A stretch of DNA of 64,000 nt from an uncultured Lacinutrix sp. (GTDB taxonomy: Bacteria > Bacteroidota > Bacteroidia > Flavobacteriales > Flavobacteriaceae), in NCBI RefSeq assembly GCF_947500325.1, contig NZ_CANMRQ010000001.1, positions 374,001 to 438,000 on the forward strand. The letters are read 5' to 3'. Within the stretch, counting starts at the first letter, position 1; every line of letters starts with the position of its first letter. Of this stretch, positions 36,946 through 45,960 are shown piece after piece. Under the pieces are notes generated by a model that was not told the origin of the DNA, searched no databases, and worked only from the letters and a program-made list of their open reading frames with translations. Both the position numbers and the translations under genes were made by a program.

Positions 36946-37974
36946 ATGAAAGGAGTACTACTCGTTAATTTAGGGTCACCAGATAGTCCAGAACCTAAAG
37001 ATGTAAAAAAATATTTAGGTGAATTCTTAATGGATGAACGTGTAATTGATGTGCCACTATGGGCAAGAACATTGATTGTTAAAGGTATTATCCTAAATAC
37101 ACGGCCAAAAGCATCTGCCAAAGCGTATAAAAAAATTTGGTGGGAAAACGGTTCGCCATTAATTGTTTTGTCTGAAGAGCTTCAAGACAAAGTTCAAGAG
37201 CAAGTAGATTTTCCAGTTGCATTAGCTATGCGATATGGTAGCATGACTATTAAAAAAGGATTGCAGGAATTAGTAGATAAAGGAGTGAATGAGGTGTTTT
37301 TAATTCCGTTGTATCCTCAATTTGCTATGGCGACAACCGAAACTATATTGGTTTTAGCAGAAAAAGTAAGGCAAGATTATTTTCCAGATATTACAATAGA
37401 ATCACTTCCTGCTTTTTATAACAACCCAGAATATATTGAAGTGCTTTCAAATAGTATTAAGAATGATTTAAAAGGTAAAGATTATGAGCATTTACTATTT
37501 TCTTATCATGGCGTTCCAGAACGTCACATTCGTAAAAGTGACATTACTAAATCGCATTGTAAAATAGATGGTAGCTGTTGTGAAACAGCAAGTAAGGCTC
37601 ATGAATTTTGTTATAGACATCAATGTAAAGAAGTAACTAGATTAGTAGCAGAAAAACTTAATTTAAAAGAAAATACATATTCAACTTCTTTTCAATCGCG
37701 ACTAGGTTTTGATCCTTGGTTGCAACCATATACAGATAGAACGATTGAGCGTTTAGGAAAAAGAGGTGTTAAAAAAATGGCTATTGTAACTCCTGCTTTT
37801 GTTAGTGATTGTTTAGAAACGTTAGAAGAGATCGCAATGGAAGGTGAAGAGATTTTTCATGAAGTAGGAGGAAAAGATTTTAGTACTGTTTCTTGTTTAA
37901 ATGTAAATAAAGATTGGGTTGCATTTCTTGCAAACCGTATTAATGAATGGTCTAAAACGCAAGTAGAAGCATAA
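36946..37974 (+). CDS. hemH: Ferrochelatase
   Basis: 342 residues. Inserts Fe2+ into protoporphyrin IX. Catalytic His188 lies in FSYHGVPERH; VNLGSPDSPE starts the chain, and QSRLGFDPWLQPYTD and PAFVSDCLETLEEI are family signatures. A Cys cluster (Cys207, 213, 214, 224, 229, around GSCCETASKAHEFCYRHQC) is denser than in the E. coli enzyme. Whether it binds a cluster is unknown. It is followed 6 bases later by hemJ. Confidence 0.97.
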   Translation: MKGVLLVNLGSPDSPEPKDVKKYLGEFLMDERVIDVPLWARTLIVKGIILNTRPKASAKAYKKIWWENGSPLIVLSEELQDKVQEQVDFPVALAMRYGSMTIKKGLQELVDKGVNEVFLIPLYPQFAMATTETILVLAEKVRQDYFPDITIESLPAFYNNPEYIEVLSNSIKNDLKGKDYEHLLFSYHGVPERHIRKSDITKSHCKIDGSCCETASKAHEFCYRHQCKEVTRLVAEKLNLKENTYSTSFQSRLGFDPWLQPYTDRTIERLGKRGVKKMAIVTPAFVSDCLETLEEIAMEGEEIFHEVGGKDFSTVSCLNVNKDWVAFLANRINEWSKTQVEA

Positions 37975-37980
37975 TCTTTT

Positions 37981-38529
37981 ATGGAATATTATAACTATAT
38001 AAAATCACTACATCTTATTTTTGTTATCACTTGGTTTGCTGGTTTGTTTTATATTCCAAGATTATTTGTTTATCAAATAGAAGCTTTTTATAAACCGTCT
38101 CCTGAAAAAGAAATTTTAGGGAAACAATTAAAGCTAATGGCAAAGCGATTATGGAATATTATCACATGGCCATCAGCTATTTTAGCAGTGCTTTTTGGTA
38201 TATCTCTGTTTTATTTAAATCCCTATCTTATAAAAAACGATTGGATGCAAGTAAAGTTAGGCTTTGTTGTTTTACTTATTATCTATCACATTAAAACCCA
38301 TTTTTATTACAAGCAATTGCAAAAAAATGTAGTAATAAAAAGTTCTAATTTTATGCGTTTATGGAACGAAGGCGCTACTTTTATCCTGTTTGCAGTTATA
38401 TTTTTAGTCATCTTAAAAAATGCTTTTAATTGGATTTTTGGGGTTGTTGGAATTCTAATTTTAGGTATTCTATTAATGTTAGGGTTTAAGTTGTATAAGC
38501 GTATTCGAGACAAAAACCCTGAAGCTTAG
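37981..38529 (+). CDS. hemJ: HemJ-type protoporphyrinogen IX oxidase (CopD/UPF0093 family)
   Basis: 182 residues with four or five membrane helices. The family His11 lies in SLHLIFVITWFAGLFYIPRLFVY, and a Lys follows in WMQVKLGF. It oxidises protoporphyrinogen IX to protoporphyrin IX, the substrate of the adjacent ferrochelatase. No HemG or HemY is present in the window, which fits HemJ as the enzyme used. Some annotators label this family CopD; the hemH context supports HemJ. Confidence 0.88.
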   Translation: MEYYNYIKSLHLIFVITWFAGLFYIPRLFVYQIEAFYKPSPEKEILGKQLKLMAKRLWNIITWPSAILAVLFGISLFYLNPYLIKNDWMQVKLGFVVLLIIYHIKTHFYYKQLQKNVVIKSSNFMRLWNEGATFILFAVIFLVILKNAFNWIFGVVGILILGILLMLGFKLYKRIRDKNPEA

Positions 38530-38590
38530 GAATAGAAATTAAATAATCTTTGGTGCGATTATTGTTATATTTAATGCAACAAAATAATAG

Positions 38591-40042
38591 ATGAAAATAA
38601 AAAAACTGTCTTTACGTGTTCGTATTTTTATAGCAATGATATTGTTAGTGTTATTATCTTCAATACTAATTGCAGTTGTAGCAAATTATAATTACGATAA
38701 AGAAGCGCAAGATTATAATAAAGATCGATTAGATCGTAAAGAAAAAGCGATTATTAGCCATCTAGACATTGTTATTAGGGAAACTACTTATCCCGTGACT
38801 ACAGAAAATGTTCCACTTATTTTTAGAAATAAAATTCAAGAAGTTGCAGAGGTTCATAACATTCAAATTAACTTATACGATTTAGAAGGAGGATTACTTA
38901 TCTCGTCTAAATCAGATTTAAAACCAGAATTGTCATCAAGGTGTTTGGATGCAGAGGTTTTAAATACATTGTTAAACACTTTTAAGCATCGTTTTGAAGA
39001 AAAAAGAATAAAAGGAGATGATACCTATAGGTCTTCGTATAATTATATCACAGATCAAAAGTTTAAGAATCTAGCTATTTTAAATTTGCCTTATTTAGAA
39101 AAGGATGATTTTTTAGCGAAAGAGCTTCAGGCTTTTATAGAGCGTCTAACATATACAACATTATTTGTTCTGTTATTTGCGGTAGCATTGGCTTTTTTTG
39201 TATCTAAATATATTACTAAATCGTTACAAACTATTAGTGAAAAAATGAGTTCCACTCGTTTAGAAAAGCGAAATAAGAAGATTGAAATTGGTGATACTAG
39301 TGAGGAAATTAGTATGCTCGTTAAGTCTTATAATAGTATGATTGATGAGTTAGAGGAAAGTGCTGTGCAGTTAGCAACTAGTGAAAGAGAGCAAGCGTGG
39401 CGAGAAATGGCAAAGCAAGTTGCGCATGAGATTAAAAACCCATTAACTCCAATGCGATTAACAGTGCAAAGCTTTCAAAGAAAGTTTAATCCACTGGATG
39501 AAAATATACATCAAAAATTAGATGAGTATAGTAAGACTTTAATCCAGCAAATAGACACGATGAGTGCAATTGCGGGTGCTTTTTCGAACTTTGCTAAAAT
39601 GCCAGCACAAAAAAATGAAACACTAAATGTTGTTGAAATAGTGGATTTAGCGCTAGATATTTTTAATGAAAATTATATTACTTTTCACTCTGATAAAAAG
39701 GAGATAATTGCCACTTTTGATAGAACGCAGTTAATTCGTGTAGTTACAAATTTAGTTAAGAATGCTATTCAATCTATTTCTGAAGGGCATACGCCTAAAA
39801 TTGTAGTTAACGTTTTTGAAGAGAATGATAATGTTAATATTACAGTTTTAGATAATGGAGTAGGTATTTCTGAAGAAAATAAACCTAAAATATTCGAGCC
39901 AAAGTTTACAACCAAAACTAGTGGAATGGGATTAGGGTTGCCAATGGTAAAAAATATTGTAGAAACTTATAAAGGAACAATTACCTTTGTATCCCAAAAA
40001 GGAGAAGGCACAACATTTACTGTTGCTTTTCCAAAAAAATAA
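38591..40042 (+). CDS. NtrY-like sensor histidine kinase
   Basis: 483 residues. Two membrane helices (about 11-31 and 188-205) enclose a periplasmic sensor of ~155 residues. A HAMP domain follows (about 207-262). The HisKA box VAHEIKNPLTPMRLTVQSFQ (His279) is of the NtrY kind, and the HATPase has LVKNAIQSISEG, LDNGVGI and GMGLGLPMVKNI. No response regulator is adjacent. It follows hemJ by 61 bases and precedes the crotonase gene by 46 bases on the same strand. Confidence 0.93.
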   Translation: MKIKKLSLRVRIFIAMILLVLLSSILIAVVANYNYDKEAQDYNKDRLDRKEKAIISHLDIVIRETTYPVTTENVPLIFRNKIQEVAEVHNIQINLYDLEGGLLISSKSDLKPELSSRCLDAEVLNTLLNTFKHRFEEKRIKGDDTYRSSYNYITDQKFKNLAILNLPYLEKDDFLAKELQAFIERLTYTTLFVLLFAVALAFFVSKYITKSLQTISEKMSSTRLEKRNKKIEIGDTSEEISMLVKSYNSMIDELEESAVQLATSEREQAWREMAKQVAHEIKNPLTPMRLTVQSFQRKFNPLDENIHQKLDEYSKTLIQQIDTMSAIAGAFSNFAKMPAQKNETLNVVEIVDLALDIFNENYITFHSDKKEIIATFDRTQLIRVVTNLVKNAIQSISEGHTPKIVVNVFEENDNVNITVLDNGVGISEENKPKIFEPKFTTKTSGMGLGLPMVKNIVETYKGTITFVSQKGEGTTFTVAFPKK

Positions 40043-40048
40043 TACTTT

Positions 40049-40056
40049 TATTTTTG
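40049..40056 (+). promoter_or_regulatory. -7 element (TATTTTTG) before the crotonase gene
   Basis: A TAnnTTTG match 32 bases upstream of the ATG at 40089, immediately after the kinase stop codon. No firm -33. Confidence 0.4.
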
Positions 40057-40088
40057 CGACAACTAAAATCTATTTCAAAATATAAATT

Positions 40089-40871
40089 ATGAACTACGAA
40101 AACATACTTACAGTTAGCCAAAACGGACTTACTACTATAACAATTAATAGACCATCAAAATTAAATGCCTTAAACAAGGTTACTATTGAAGAATTGCATA
40201 ATGCTTTTGATGCAGCAGATAAAGATGCCGAAACAAAAGTCATTATTATTACTGGTGCTGGTGATAAAGCTTTTGTTGCTGGAGCAGATATTAGTGAATT
40301 TGCAAATTTTAGTGTTGAAAATGGAGGTAAATTAGCTGCTAACGGGCAAGAGCTATTGTTTGATTTTGTTGAAAATTTATCAACACCTGTTATTGCGGCT
40401 GTTAATGGTTTTGCTCTTGGAGGTGGATTGGAATTGGCAATGGCTGCGCATTTTAGAGTCGCTAGTGATAATGCAAAAATGGGTTTGCCAGAAGTCTCGC
40501 TTGGGGTAATTCCTGGTTATGGTGGAACACAACGTTTGCCACAATTGGTAGGTAAAGGGCGTGCAATGGAATTAGTAATGACAGCAGGTATGATTGATGC
40601 TAAAACAGCTAAAGACTATGGTTTAGTAAACCATGTGGTATCTCAAGAAGAATTAATCCCTTTAGCAGAGAAGATTGCTAGTAAAATAAAACGAAATTCT
40701 TCAGTGGCCATTAGCAAAGCTATAAAAGCAGTAAATGCAAATTATAAAGATGGTATTAATGGTTTTGATGTAGAAATAGAACAATTTGGAAATTGCTTTG
40801 GAACCGAAGATTTTAAAGAAGGAACAACAGCGTTTTTAGAAAAACGTAAAGCAGATTTCCCTGGAAAATAA
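40089..40871 (+). CDS. Enoyl-CoA hydratase / isomerase (crotonase family)
   Basis: 260 residues. The oxyanion-hole segments are AFVAGADISEF and GFALGGGLELAMA. Both hydratase glutamates are present: the Glu in GGLELAM and the Glu in GLPEVSLGVIPGYGGTQRL. A short-chain enoyl-CoA hydratase acting in fatty-acid or amino-acid breakdown is the best reading. It stands alone without beta-oxidation partners nearby. Confidence 0.93.
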   Translation: MNYENILTVSQNGLTTITINRPSKLNALNKVTIEELHNAFDAADKDAETKVIIITGAGDKAFVAGADISEFANFSVENGGKLAANGQELLFDFVENLSTPVIAAVNGFALGGGLELAMAAHFRVASDNAKMGLPEVSLGVIPGYGGTQRLPQLVGKGRAMELVMTAGMIDAKTAKDYGLVNHVVSQEELIPLAEKIASKIKRNSSVAISKAIKAVNANYKDGINGFDVEIEQFGNCFGTEDFKEGTTAFLEKRKADFPGK

Positions 40872-40919
40872 TAGTTGCCAACTATATAAATAATGAATAA
40901 TTCTTTGTTTTATTAATAG

Positions 40920-42608
40920 ATGAGAATACCAATCCTTTTCTTGTTTTTTATTGTAACGCTAAATGCGCAGGAAAAGGACACACTTTCAGCAGTATCTTAT
41001 AATAATCTAAAAACATTAATTAAGAGTAATATAAGATCTAACCCAGATAAGGCAATACTATATAGTGATTACCTTTTAAAAAAAGGATTAGAGCAAAACG
41101 ATTTTGCTAAACAATGCTTAGCACACTCTTTAAAAGGAGCTTCTTTTCGTGTATTAGGCGATGTTTCTAAGGCGCTTGAGCAACAATTAAAAGCAAAAAC
41201 ATTACTTGGTAATGTAGATGATCCTGAAATTTTAGTTACAGTATATACTGCTTTAGGAAACACCTATTCAGACCTAGGTGATTTTGGTAATGTTTTGCCT
41301 AGTTATTTTGAGGCTTTAAAAACTGCAGAAGCCAATAATTTAAAAGATAAAGTAATATCGTTAAAACACAATTTGGCTTATTTTAAAGATCAAATAGGTG
41401 AATCTAATGAGGCGCTTAAATTGCTTAAAGAGAGTAAAAAGCTATTAGATGAAGGGTTTGTGGGGAATGGTGTTAAGTCTTTCTATTCGTCTCATAATGA
41501 TATGCTTCAGGCTATGGTTTATAGTAAATTAAATCAGCCAGATTCTATAATTGTATATGCTAAACAAGGCTTGTTAAAAAAGAAAAAACATAATGATGAA
41601 TTTTCCTTACAAGGTTTATATAATTATTTAGGTATAGCTTATACGCAAAAAAATGACTTTGATACTGCATTAAAATATCTTAAAAAGTCAGATTCTTTAA
41701 GTAAAATAATAGGTAACTCTATTGTTTTAATGGAAGTTCGGCATTCTTATGCTTCTTTATATTATAAAAGGAAAGAGTATGAAAAAGTCATTTCTATTTT
41801 GCAATCGTCAATTAATATAACAGAGAGAGACAGTCTTGTTTATCAAAACAATGATGATAATTATAAATTAATTGCTAATGCTTACAAAGAAATTGGAGAT
41901 TATGAAAATGCTAATCTTTATTTTGAAAAGTATATGGCAAAGTACAATGCTAATAAAGCACTTTATAATATAATTGATAATGGCTTTGAACAAAAGCGAG
42001 TAGAGGGTTTTAAGAAGGAATTAGAGCAACTTAGAATTGAAAAAATGAAGCAAAGTAAATATGCTAAATATGCTTCATTGTTAGCAATATTAATTATTTT
42101 AAGTTTATTGTTATTGCTTTTAAAATTTTATAAAACAAAAAAGAAAAATGAAATAAAATTTGAAGCACTTCTTAATAAATTAAACGTATCTCAGGAAATA
42201 GTAGATACAAAAGATGTTATTTTAGGAGAAGAAAATTCTCAAAGTATTAGTATAGAAATTAAAACCCAAATACTTGAAGGGCTTGAAAAACTAGAAACCC
42301 AAGAGTACTTTTTAAATAAAGACTGTAACTCTTATAATGTTGCAAAAAAGATAAAAACGAATACATCTTATTTGTCTAAAGTTGTTAATTCTCATTATCA
42401 AAAAAACTTTAATACTTATATCAATGATTTACGTATTAATTATGCTGTTTTAAAATTGAAAGATGATGCAAAATTTAGAAGATATTCTATCCAATCTATA
42501 GCCGAAGAGTTAGGTTATAAAAGCTCAGATTCGTTTACTAAATATTTTAAAAAACATACAGGATTAAATCCTTCATTCTTTATAAAACAGCTAAATAATT
42601 TAACATAA
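40920..42608 (+). CDS. TPR-AraC membrane transcription regulator
   Basis: 562 residues. A signal peptide (1-16) precedes a periplasmic TPR repeat region (about 40-370), for example ALGNTYSDLGDFGNVLPSYF and LKYLKKSDSLSKIIGNSI. One membrane helix (about 381-400) follows, then a cytoplasmic tail with an AraC-type DNA-binding domain at about 460-560: YNVAKKIKTNTSYLSKVVN and SIQSIAEELGYKSSDSFTKYFKKHTGLNPSFF. This one-chain sensor-regulator layout is typical of Bacteroidota. Its target genes are not evident. Confidence 0.92.
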   Translation: MRIPILFLFFIVTLNAQEKDTLSAVSYNNLKTLIKSNIRSNPDKAILYSDYLLKKGLEQNDFAKQCLAHSLKGASFRVLGDVSKALEQQLKAKTLLGNVDDPEILVTVYTALGNTYSDLGDFGNVLPSYFEALKTAEANNLKDKVISLKHNLAYFKDQIGESNEALKLLKESKKLLDEGFVGNGVKSFYSSHNDMLQAMVYSKLNQPDSIIVYAKQGLLKKKKHNDEFSLQGLYNYLGIAYTQKNDFDTALKYLKKSDSLSKIIGNSIVLMEVRHSYASLYYKRKEYEKVISILQSSINITERDSLVYQNNDDNYKLIANAYKEIGDYENANLYFEKYMAKYNANKALYNIIDNGFEQKRVEGFKKELEQLRIEKMKQSKYAKYASLLAILIILSLLLLLLKFYKTKKKNEIKFEALLNKLNVSQEIVDTKDVILGEENSQSISIEIKTQILEGLEKLETQEYFLNKDCNSYNVAKKIKTNTSYLSKVVNSHYQKNFNTYINDLRINYAVLKLKDDAKFRRYSIQSIAEELGYKSSDSFTKYFKKHTGLNPSFFIKQLNNLT

Positions 42609-42816
42609 AAGCGTATTTGTGCCCCTAAATTTATAAATATAGGGTTTTAGCTTTTCTTTCAATTTCTTACTTTTTATTCGTTTATAAGTAGCTAAATACC
42701 AATGAGTTAATTTGGTTTTGTTTATCCCTATTTTTCTAAAACTCGGGTTGCTTGTCTTGTTTTTAGGCTTTTTATGAAAGTAATTTGCTTTGTAAATCAA
42801 TCTAAAACAAATAATC

Positions 42817-42909
42817 ATGAAAACAACAAAAACAATCAAAGGTCTCAAGTTTTGCATAGGTCTATTTATAGGTATTTCTATCTATTTAATACAAGAGTTC
42901 CTTTTTTAA
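42817..42909 (+). CDS. Candidate 30-residue membrane peptide
   Basis: ATG at 42817 encodes a short basic N-terminus (MKTTKTIKGLK) followed by a single hydrophobic helix (FCIGLFIGISIYLIQEFLF). It lies in the 392-base gap between the TPR-AraC gene and the TraB/GumN gene, 12 bases before a second tiny ORF. No homologue is known to me. The 208 bases from 42609 to 42816 hold no other supportable feature. Confidence 0.35.
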   Translation: MKTTKTIKGLKFCIGLFIGISIYLIQEFLF

Positions 42910-42921
42910 AAAAATAAAATT

Positions 42922-42975
42922 ATGATAACTATAGCAAGATTTGTAATTGAAACAGTAACAAACATTTTATTTTAA
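42922..42975 (+). CDS. Candidate 17-residue hydrophobic peptide
   Basis: Encodes MITIARFVIETVTNILF, a short amphipathic-looking helix. Its ATG is preceded by an A-rich stretch (AAAATAAAATT) much like that of the neighbouring genes. It ends 26 bases before the TraB/GumN start. It may be a leader peptide of that gene or a chance ORF. Confidence 0.3.
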   Translation: MITIARFVIETVTNILF

Positions 42976-43001
42976 ACACTAATACTTTAAACAATATAAT
43001 T

Positions 43002-43871
43002 ATGAAAAATTTTAAACAACTTATATCCTCATTAATTTTAGCTATAACATTTGTTGGAAATGTAATTGCTCAAGATAATACAAAAACGAATCTATGGAAA
43101 ATAGAAGGCGATAGTATAAAAACGTCTTATTTATTTGGTACGATTCATTTATTACCAAAAAAAGATTTTAAAATAGCAGATAAAGTAAAAAAGGCATTTG
43201 ATGCCTGTGATAAGGTTGCTTTAGAAATAGATATGGCAGATACTGGTTTTTCTGCAGAGGTTATGAAGCATTCTTTTTTAAAAGAAGGTGAGGAGTTAAA
43301 ATCTTATTTAGATGATGATGAATATGTTGTGTTAGATAACTACTTAAAAGAAAAGACGGGAGTTGGTATGGCTAACTATAATAAATTTAAGCCATTTATG
43401 CTTATGTCTGTTATTATGACGAGTGCTTTAGGAGAGCAACTAGCAAGCTATGAAATGACATTCATGCAAATGACAAAAGAGGCAAGTAAAGACATGGAAG
43501 GTTTGGAGACTTTTAAAGATCAAGTAAAAGTTTTTGATGCTAAGCCATATGATGAGCAGTTAGATACTCTTGTAGAAATGATTGAAGATCCAGAAAAGAA
43601 TACAGAAACATATAAAACACTATTAGATTTATATTTGGCTGAAGATGTAGACGGTATGTATAATTATATGGATGAGTTTATGGAAGGAGATATTGAGGCT
43701 ATGAAATTATTTCTCGATGATAGAAATAATAAGTGGATACCAAAATTCGCAGAATATTCTAAAGATAAATCTGTATTTTATGCTGTTGGTGGTGGACATT
43801 TGGGCGGAGATCAAGGTGTAATAAATTTACTTAAAAAAGCAGGATATACAGTAACGCCAGTTACTGAATAA
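43002..43871 (+). CDS. TraB/GumN family protein
   Basis: 289 residues, the usual family length. Signal peptide 1-23 (ending VIAQ). TraB/GumN signatures: SYLFGTIHLLP, VALEIDMADT and YAVGGGHLGGDQGVINLLKKAGY. It is exported. Conserved Glu/His motifs have been proposed to make this a metalloprotease-like family. It is a single-domain paralogue of the N-terminal domain of the 1155-residue protein at 33286-36753. Confidence 0.92.
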   Translation: MKNFKQLISSLILAITFVGNVIAQDNTKTNLWKIEGDSIKTSYLFGTIHLLPKKDFKIADKVKKAFDACDKVALEIDMADTGFSAEVMKHSFLKEGEELKSYLDDDEYVVLDNYLKEKTGVGMANYNKFKPFMLMSVIMTSALGEQLASYEMTFMQMTKEASKDMEGLETFKDQVKVFDAKPYDEQLDTLVEMIEDPEKNTETYKTLLDLYLAEDVDGMYNYMDEFMEGDIEAMKLFLDDRNNKWIPKFAEYSKDKSVFYAVGGGHLGGDQGVINLLKKAGYTVTPVTE

Positions 43872-43894
43872 ATTATTTTCTTTAATAGATACTT

Positions 43895-43916
43895 AGCCTC
43901 AATTTGTATTGAGGCT
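43895..43916 (+). terminator. Intrinsic terminator of the TraB/GumN gene
   Basis: AGCCTCAAT and ATTGAGGCT form a perfect 9-bp stem with a TTGT loop, followed by a T-run, 23 bases after the stop codon. Confidence 0.85.
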
Positions 43917-43993
43917 TTTTATTATTTGTGTAGGGTAAACTATTCTACTTTTTGTTAATATCATAAGCGTATTTGTTGCTTTTAGAATTATTT

Positions 43994-44023
43994 ATTTTGT
44001 AATTTTACAAAAAATTACAAAAT
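43994..44023 (+). promoter_or_regulatory. Perfect 13-bp inverted repeat abutting the radical SAM start codon
   Basis: ATTTTGTAATTTT (43994-44006), loop ACAA, then AAAATTACAAAAT (44011-44023). The right arm ends at the base before the ATG. It could be an operator or a translation-blocking hairpin, though the composition is all A/T apart from one G-C pair per arm. Confidence 0.5.
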
Positions 44024-45097
44024 ATGTTTAAAAAAGATGTTATTAAAGGGCGAGGCGCACAATTAAATACGCATAACCGTTTTTTTGCTCTTTCTCACGA
44101 AACACGGGATGATTTTTTAGAATTTTGTGAAAAAGAAGGTGAAACGGCCGATAAAAATAAAACACTTTATCTAGAAACATTTCCAAAAACCATAGTAAAT
44201 AAAGTCACTAGTCCAGATGTTGGCATGACGTATTCTATGAATGCTTATCAAGGTTGCGAACATGGTTGTATATATTGCTATGCAAGAAATAGTCATGAGT
44301 TTTGGGGGTACAGTGCGGGTTTAGATTTTGAACGTCGCATTTTGGTAAAGAAAAATACACCAGAATTATTAGAGGCTTTACTTAAGAAGAAAAGTTGGAA
44401 AGCAAATACAATAGTAATGTCTGGAAACACAGATTGCTATCAACCTGCAGAAAAGCAATTTCAAATAACTAGACAATGTCTAGAAATCTTTTTAAAATAT
44501 AAACATCCAGTATCTATAATTACAAAAAATGCATTAATTCTACGTGATTTGGAGTTAGTAAAAGCGCTTGCGAGTGATAATTTAATAAGTGTTAATGTAT
44601 CAATCACTTCTTTATCTGAAAAAACTAGGCGAATATTAGAACCAAGAACTGCAACAAGTACAAAACGTCTTGAAACTATTAAAATATTAAGTGATAATGG
44701 TGTTCCTGTAAATGCAATGTTAGCACCAATTATACCTTCAATAAATAGCCATGAAATATTGCCATTAGCAGAAGCCGTTTCAAATGCTGGTGCATTAAGT
44801 ATGGCACACACCATTGTAAGGTTAAACGGTGCTATTGGTGAAATTTTTACCGATTGGATTAAAAAAGCACTACCAGATAGAGCAGACAAAGTATTGCATC
44901 AAATTGAAAATTGCCATGGTGGTAATTTAAACGATTCTAGATATGGAACTAGAATGCGAGGTGAAGGTAATATAGCAAAGCAAATTAATGATTTGGTGAG
45001 ATTAGCACGATTAAAATATTTTAAAGAAAAAGGAATGCCGCGTTTAAATACAATGCTTCATGAAGAGTATAAAGATGGTCAACTAAAGCTTTTTTAA
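44024..45097 (+). CDS. PA0069-family radical SAM protein (SplB-like)
   Basis: 357 residues. The [4Fe-4S] radical SAM motif is GCEHGCIYCYARNSHEFWG (Cx3Cx2C). NTDCYQPAEKQFQITRQCLE and ILEPRTATSTKRL are typical of the PA0069/Rv2578c branch related to spore photoproduct lyase. The reaction is unknown. It stands alone between two terminators. Confidence 0.93.
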   Translation: MFKKDVIKGRGAQLNTHNRFFALSHETRDDFLEFCEKEGETADKNKTLYLETFPKTIVNKVTSPDVGMTYSMNAYQGCEHGCIYCYARNSHEFWGYSAGLDFERRILVKKNTPELLEALLKKKSWKANTIVMSGNTDCYQPAEKQFQITRQCLEIFLKYKHPVSIITKNALILRDLELVKALASDNLISVNVSITSLSEKTRRILEPRTATSTKRLETIKILSDNGVPVNAMLAPIIPSINSHEILPLAEAVSNAGALSMAHTIVRLNGAIGEIFTDWIKKALPDRADKVLHQIENCHGGNLNDSRYGTRMRGEGNIAKQINDLVRLARLKYFKEKGMPRLNTMLHEEYKDGQLKLF

Positions 45098-45102
45098 TAT
45101 TG

Positions 45103-45129
45103 AAAGGTGAGCTTAAAAAGCCCACCTTT
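45103..45129. terminator. Bidirectional terminator
   Basis: AAAGGTG (45103-45109) pairs with CACCTTT (45123-45129); GCT/AGC extend the stem inward past one mismatch, with A- and T-rich flanks. It serves the converging genes ending at 45097 and 45155. Confidence 0.75.
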
Positions 45130-45154
45130 AAAATTTAAAAAATATCATAATAAT

Positions 45155-45757
45155 TTAGTGTGTGATTTTTTCAACAAAAGTTTTGCCTTCAGTTTTTAAT
45201 ATTATTTTATATTTTCCAATTTCTTTTTTAGATAATTTATAGACTCTTCCTATATCTAAAGTATTATCAATTGTTTCAGATAGTAGTAATTCAAAATTGT
45301 CATTTTCTGGTGCATTATAATAAAGCTCAATTTTTAAAGGGTTTTTATTTAAAGATAATTGTGAAACATATAGAAAATTGTTTTCAACTCTTACAAAAGG
45401 CTTATATAATTTAGTTTCTTCATTTTTATTAAATAATACCTTATTGTAAGTTACTGTAAATGGAGTTGTAGTTATTTCTATGCCCTTGTCTAATTCAAAG
45501 AAGTAGTTTCCATTTGGAAGAGAAGTTAAATCGAAAGTTTTAGAATACATTCCATTTTTTTTAATCTCTTCTTTGTACATAATTATACCATTAATATTAA
45601 TAATTGATAATTGTTGCCCTTTTACAGCATCTTTAATGCTAATTGTAAAATTGTTTAATACTCCATCTTTGTTTGAAGTCGTGTTGCTCGTTGCATAACT
45701 TAATGTGGCTATTAACGTTGTCACAATTAACATGCTTTTTTTGATTGTTGTTTTCAT
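45155..45757 (-). CDS. Exported beta-sandwich protein, DUF3244-like
   Basis: 200 residues. Signal peptide 1-22 (MKTTIKKSMLIVTTLIATLS). The first half (about 30-105) reads like a fibronectin/Por-secretion-tail type sandwich: LSIININGIIMYKEEI, FDLTSLPNGNYFFELD. The second half repeats a similar beta pattern (about 115-200). It lacks a clear catalytic motif. It is probably periplasmic or surface-located; the function is unknown. Confidence 0.7.
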   Translation of the reverse strand: MKTTIKKSMLIVTTLIATLSYATSNTTSNKDGVLNNFTISIKDAVKGQQLSIININGIIMYKEEIKKNGMYSKTFDLTSLPNGNYFFELDKGIEITTTPFTVTYNKVLFNKNEETKLYKPFVRVENNFLYVSQLSLNKNPLKIELYYNAPENDNFELLLSETIDNTLDIGRVYKLSKKEIGKYKIILKTEGKTFVEKITH

Positions 45758-45782
45758 ACTGTTTTTTTAAATATTTATAGTA

Positions 45783-45790
45783 CAAATGTA
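45783..45790 (-). promoter_or_regulatory. -7 element (TACATTTG) of the exported beta-sandwich gene
   Basis: A TAnnTTTG match on the minus strand, 25 bases upstream of the ATG at 45757. No clear -33. Confidence 0.4.
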
Positions 45791-45898
45791 TACGAGATAA
45801 GAGAATTTTAAAACATCAATATTTTCATATTTATACACTATATTACCTGTTTAATAAAACAAGTGTCTCATTGGGGTTAATATAGAATATAAAAAAGG

Positions 45899-45906
45899 TA
45901 ATTTTG
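45899..45906 (+). promoter_or_regulatory. -7 element (TAATTTTG) of the AraC-type gene at 45961
   Basis: A TAnnTTTG match 54 bases upstream of the TTG start. A TTG lies about 25 bases further upstream, longer than the usual spacer. Confidence 0.4.
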
Positions 45907-45960
45907 CATATGTTAGAAATTAAATAAGGTAGTAATTTTACATAAACTAAAAATTATTTT

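Noticed and set aside
42600-42857. 85-codon ORF on the minus strand between the TPR-AraC and TraB/GumN genes
   Set aside because: Overlaps the 3' end of the TPR-AraC gene and the better-supported 30-codon plus-strand ORF, has no recognisable domain, and its basic composition fits AT-rich noncoding sequence.
44461-44889. 142-codon ORF opposite the radical SAM gene
   Set aside because: Antisense shadow; the plus strand carries clear radical SAM motifs throughout.
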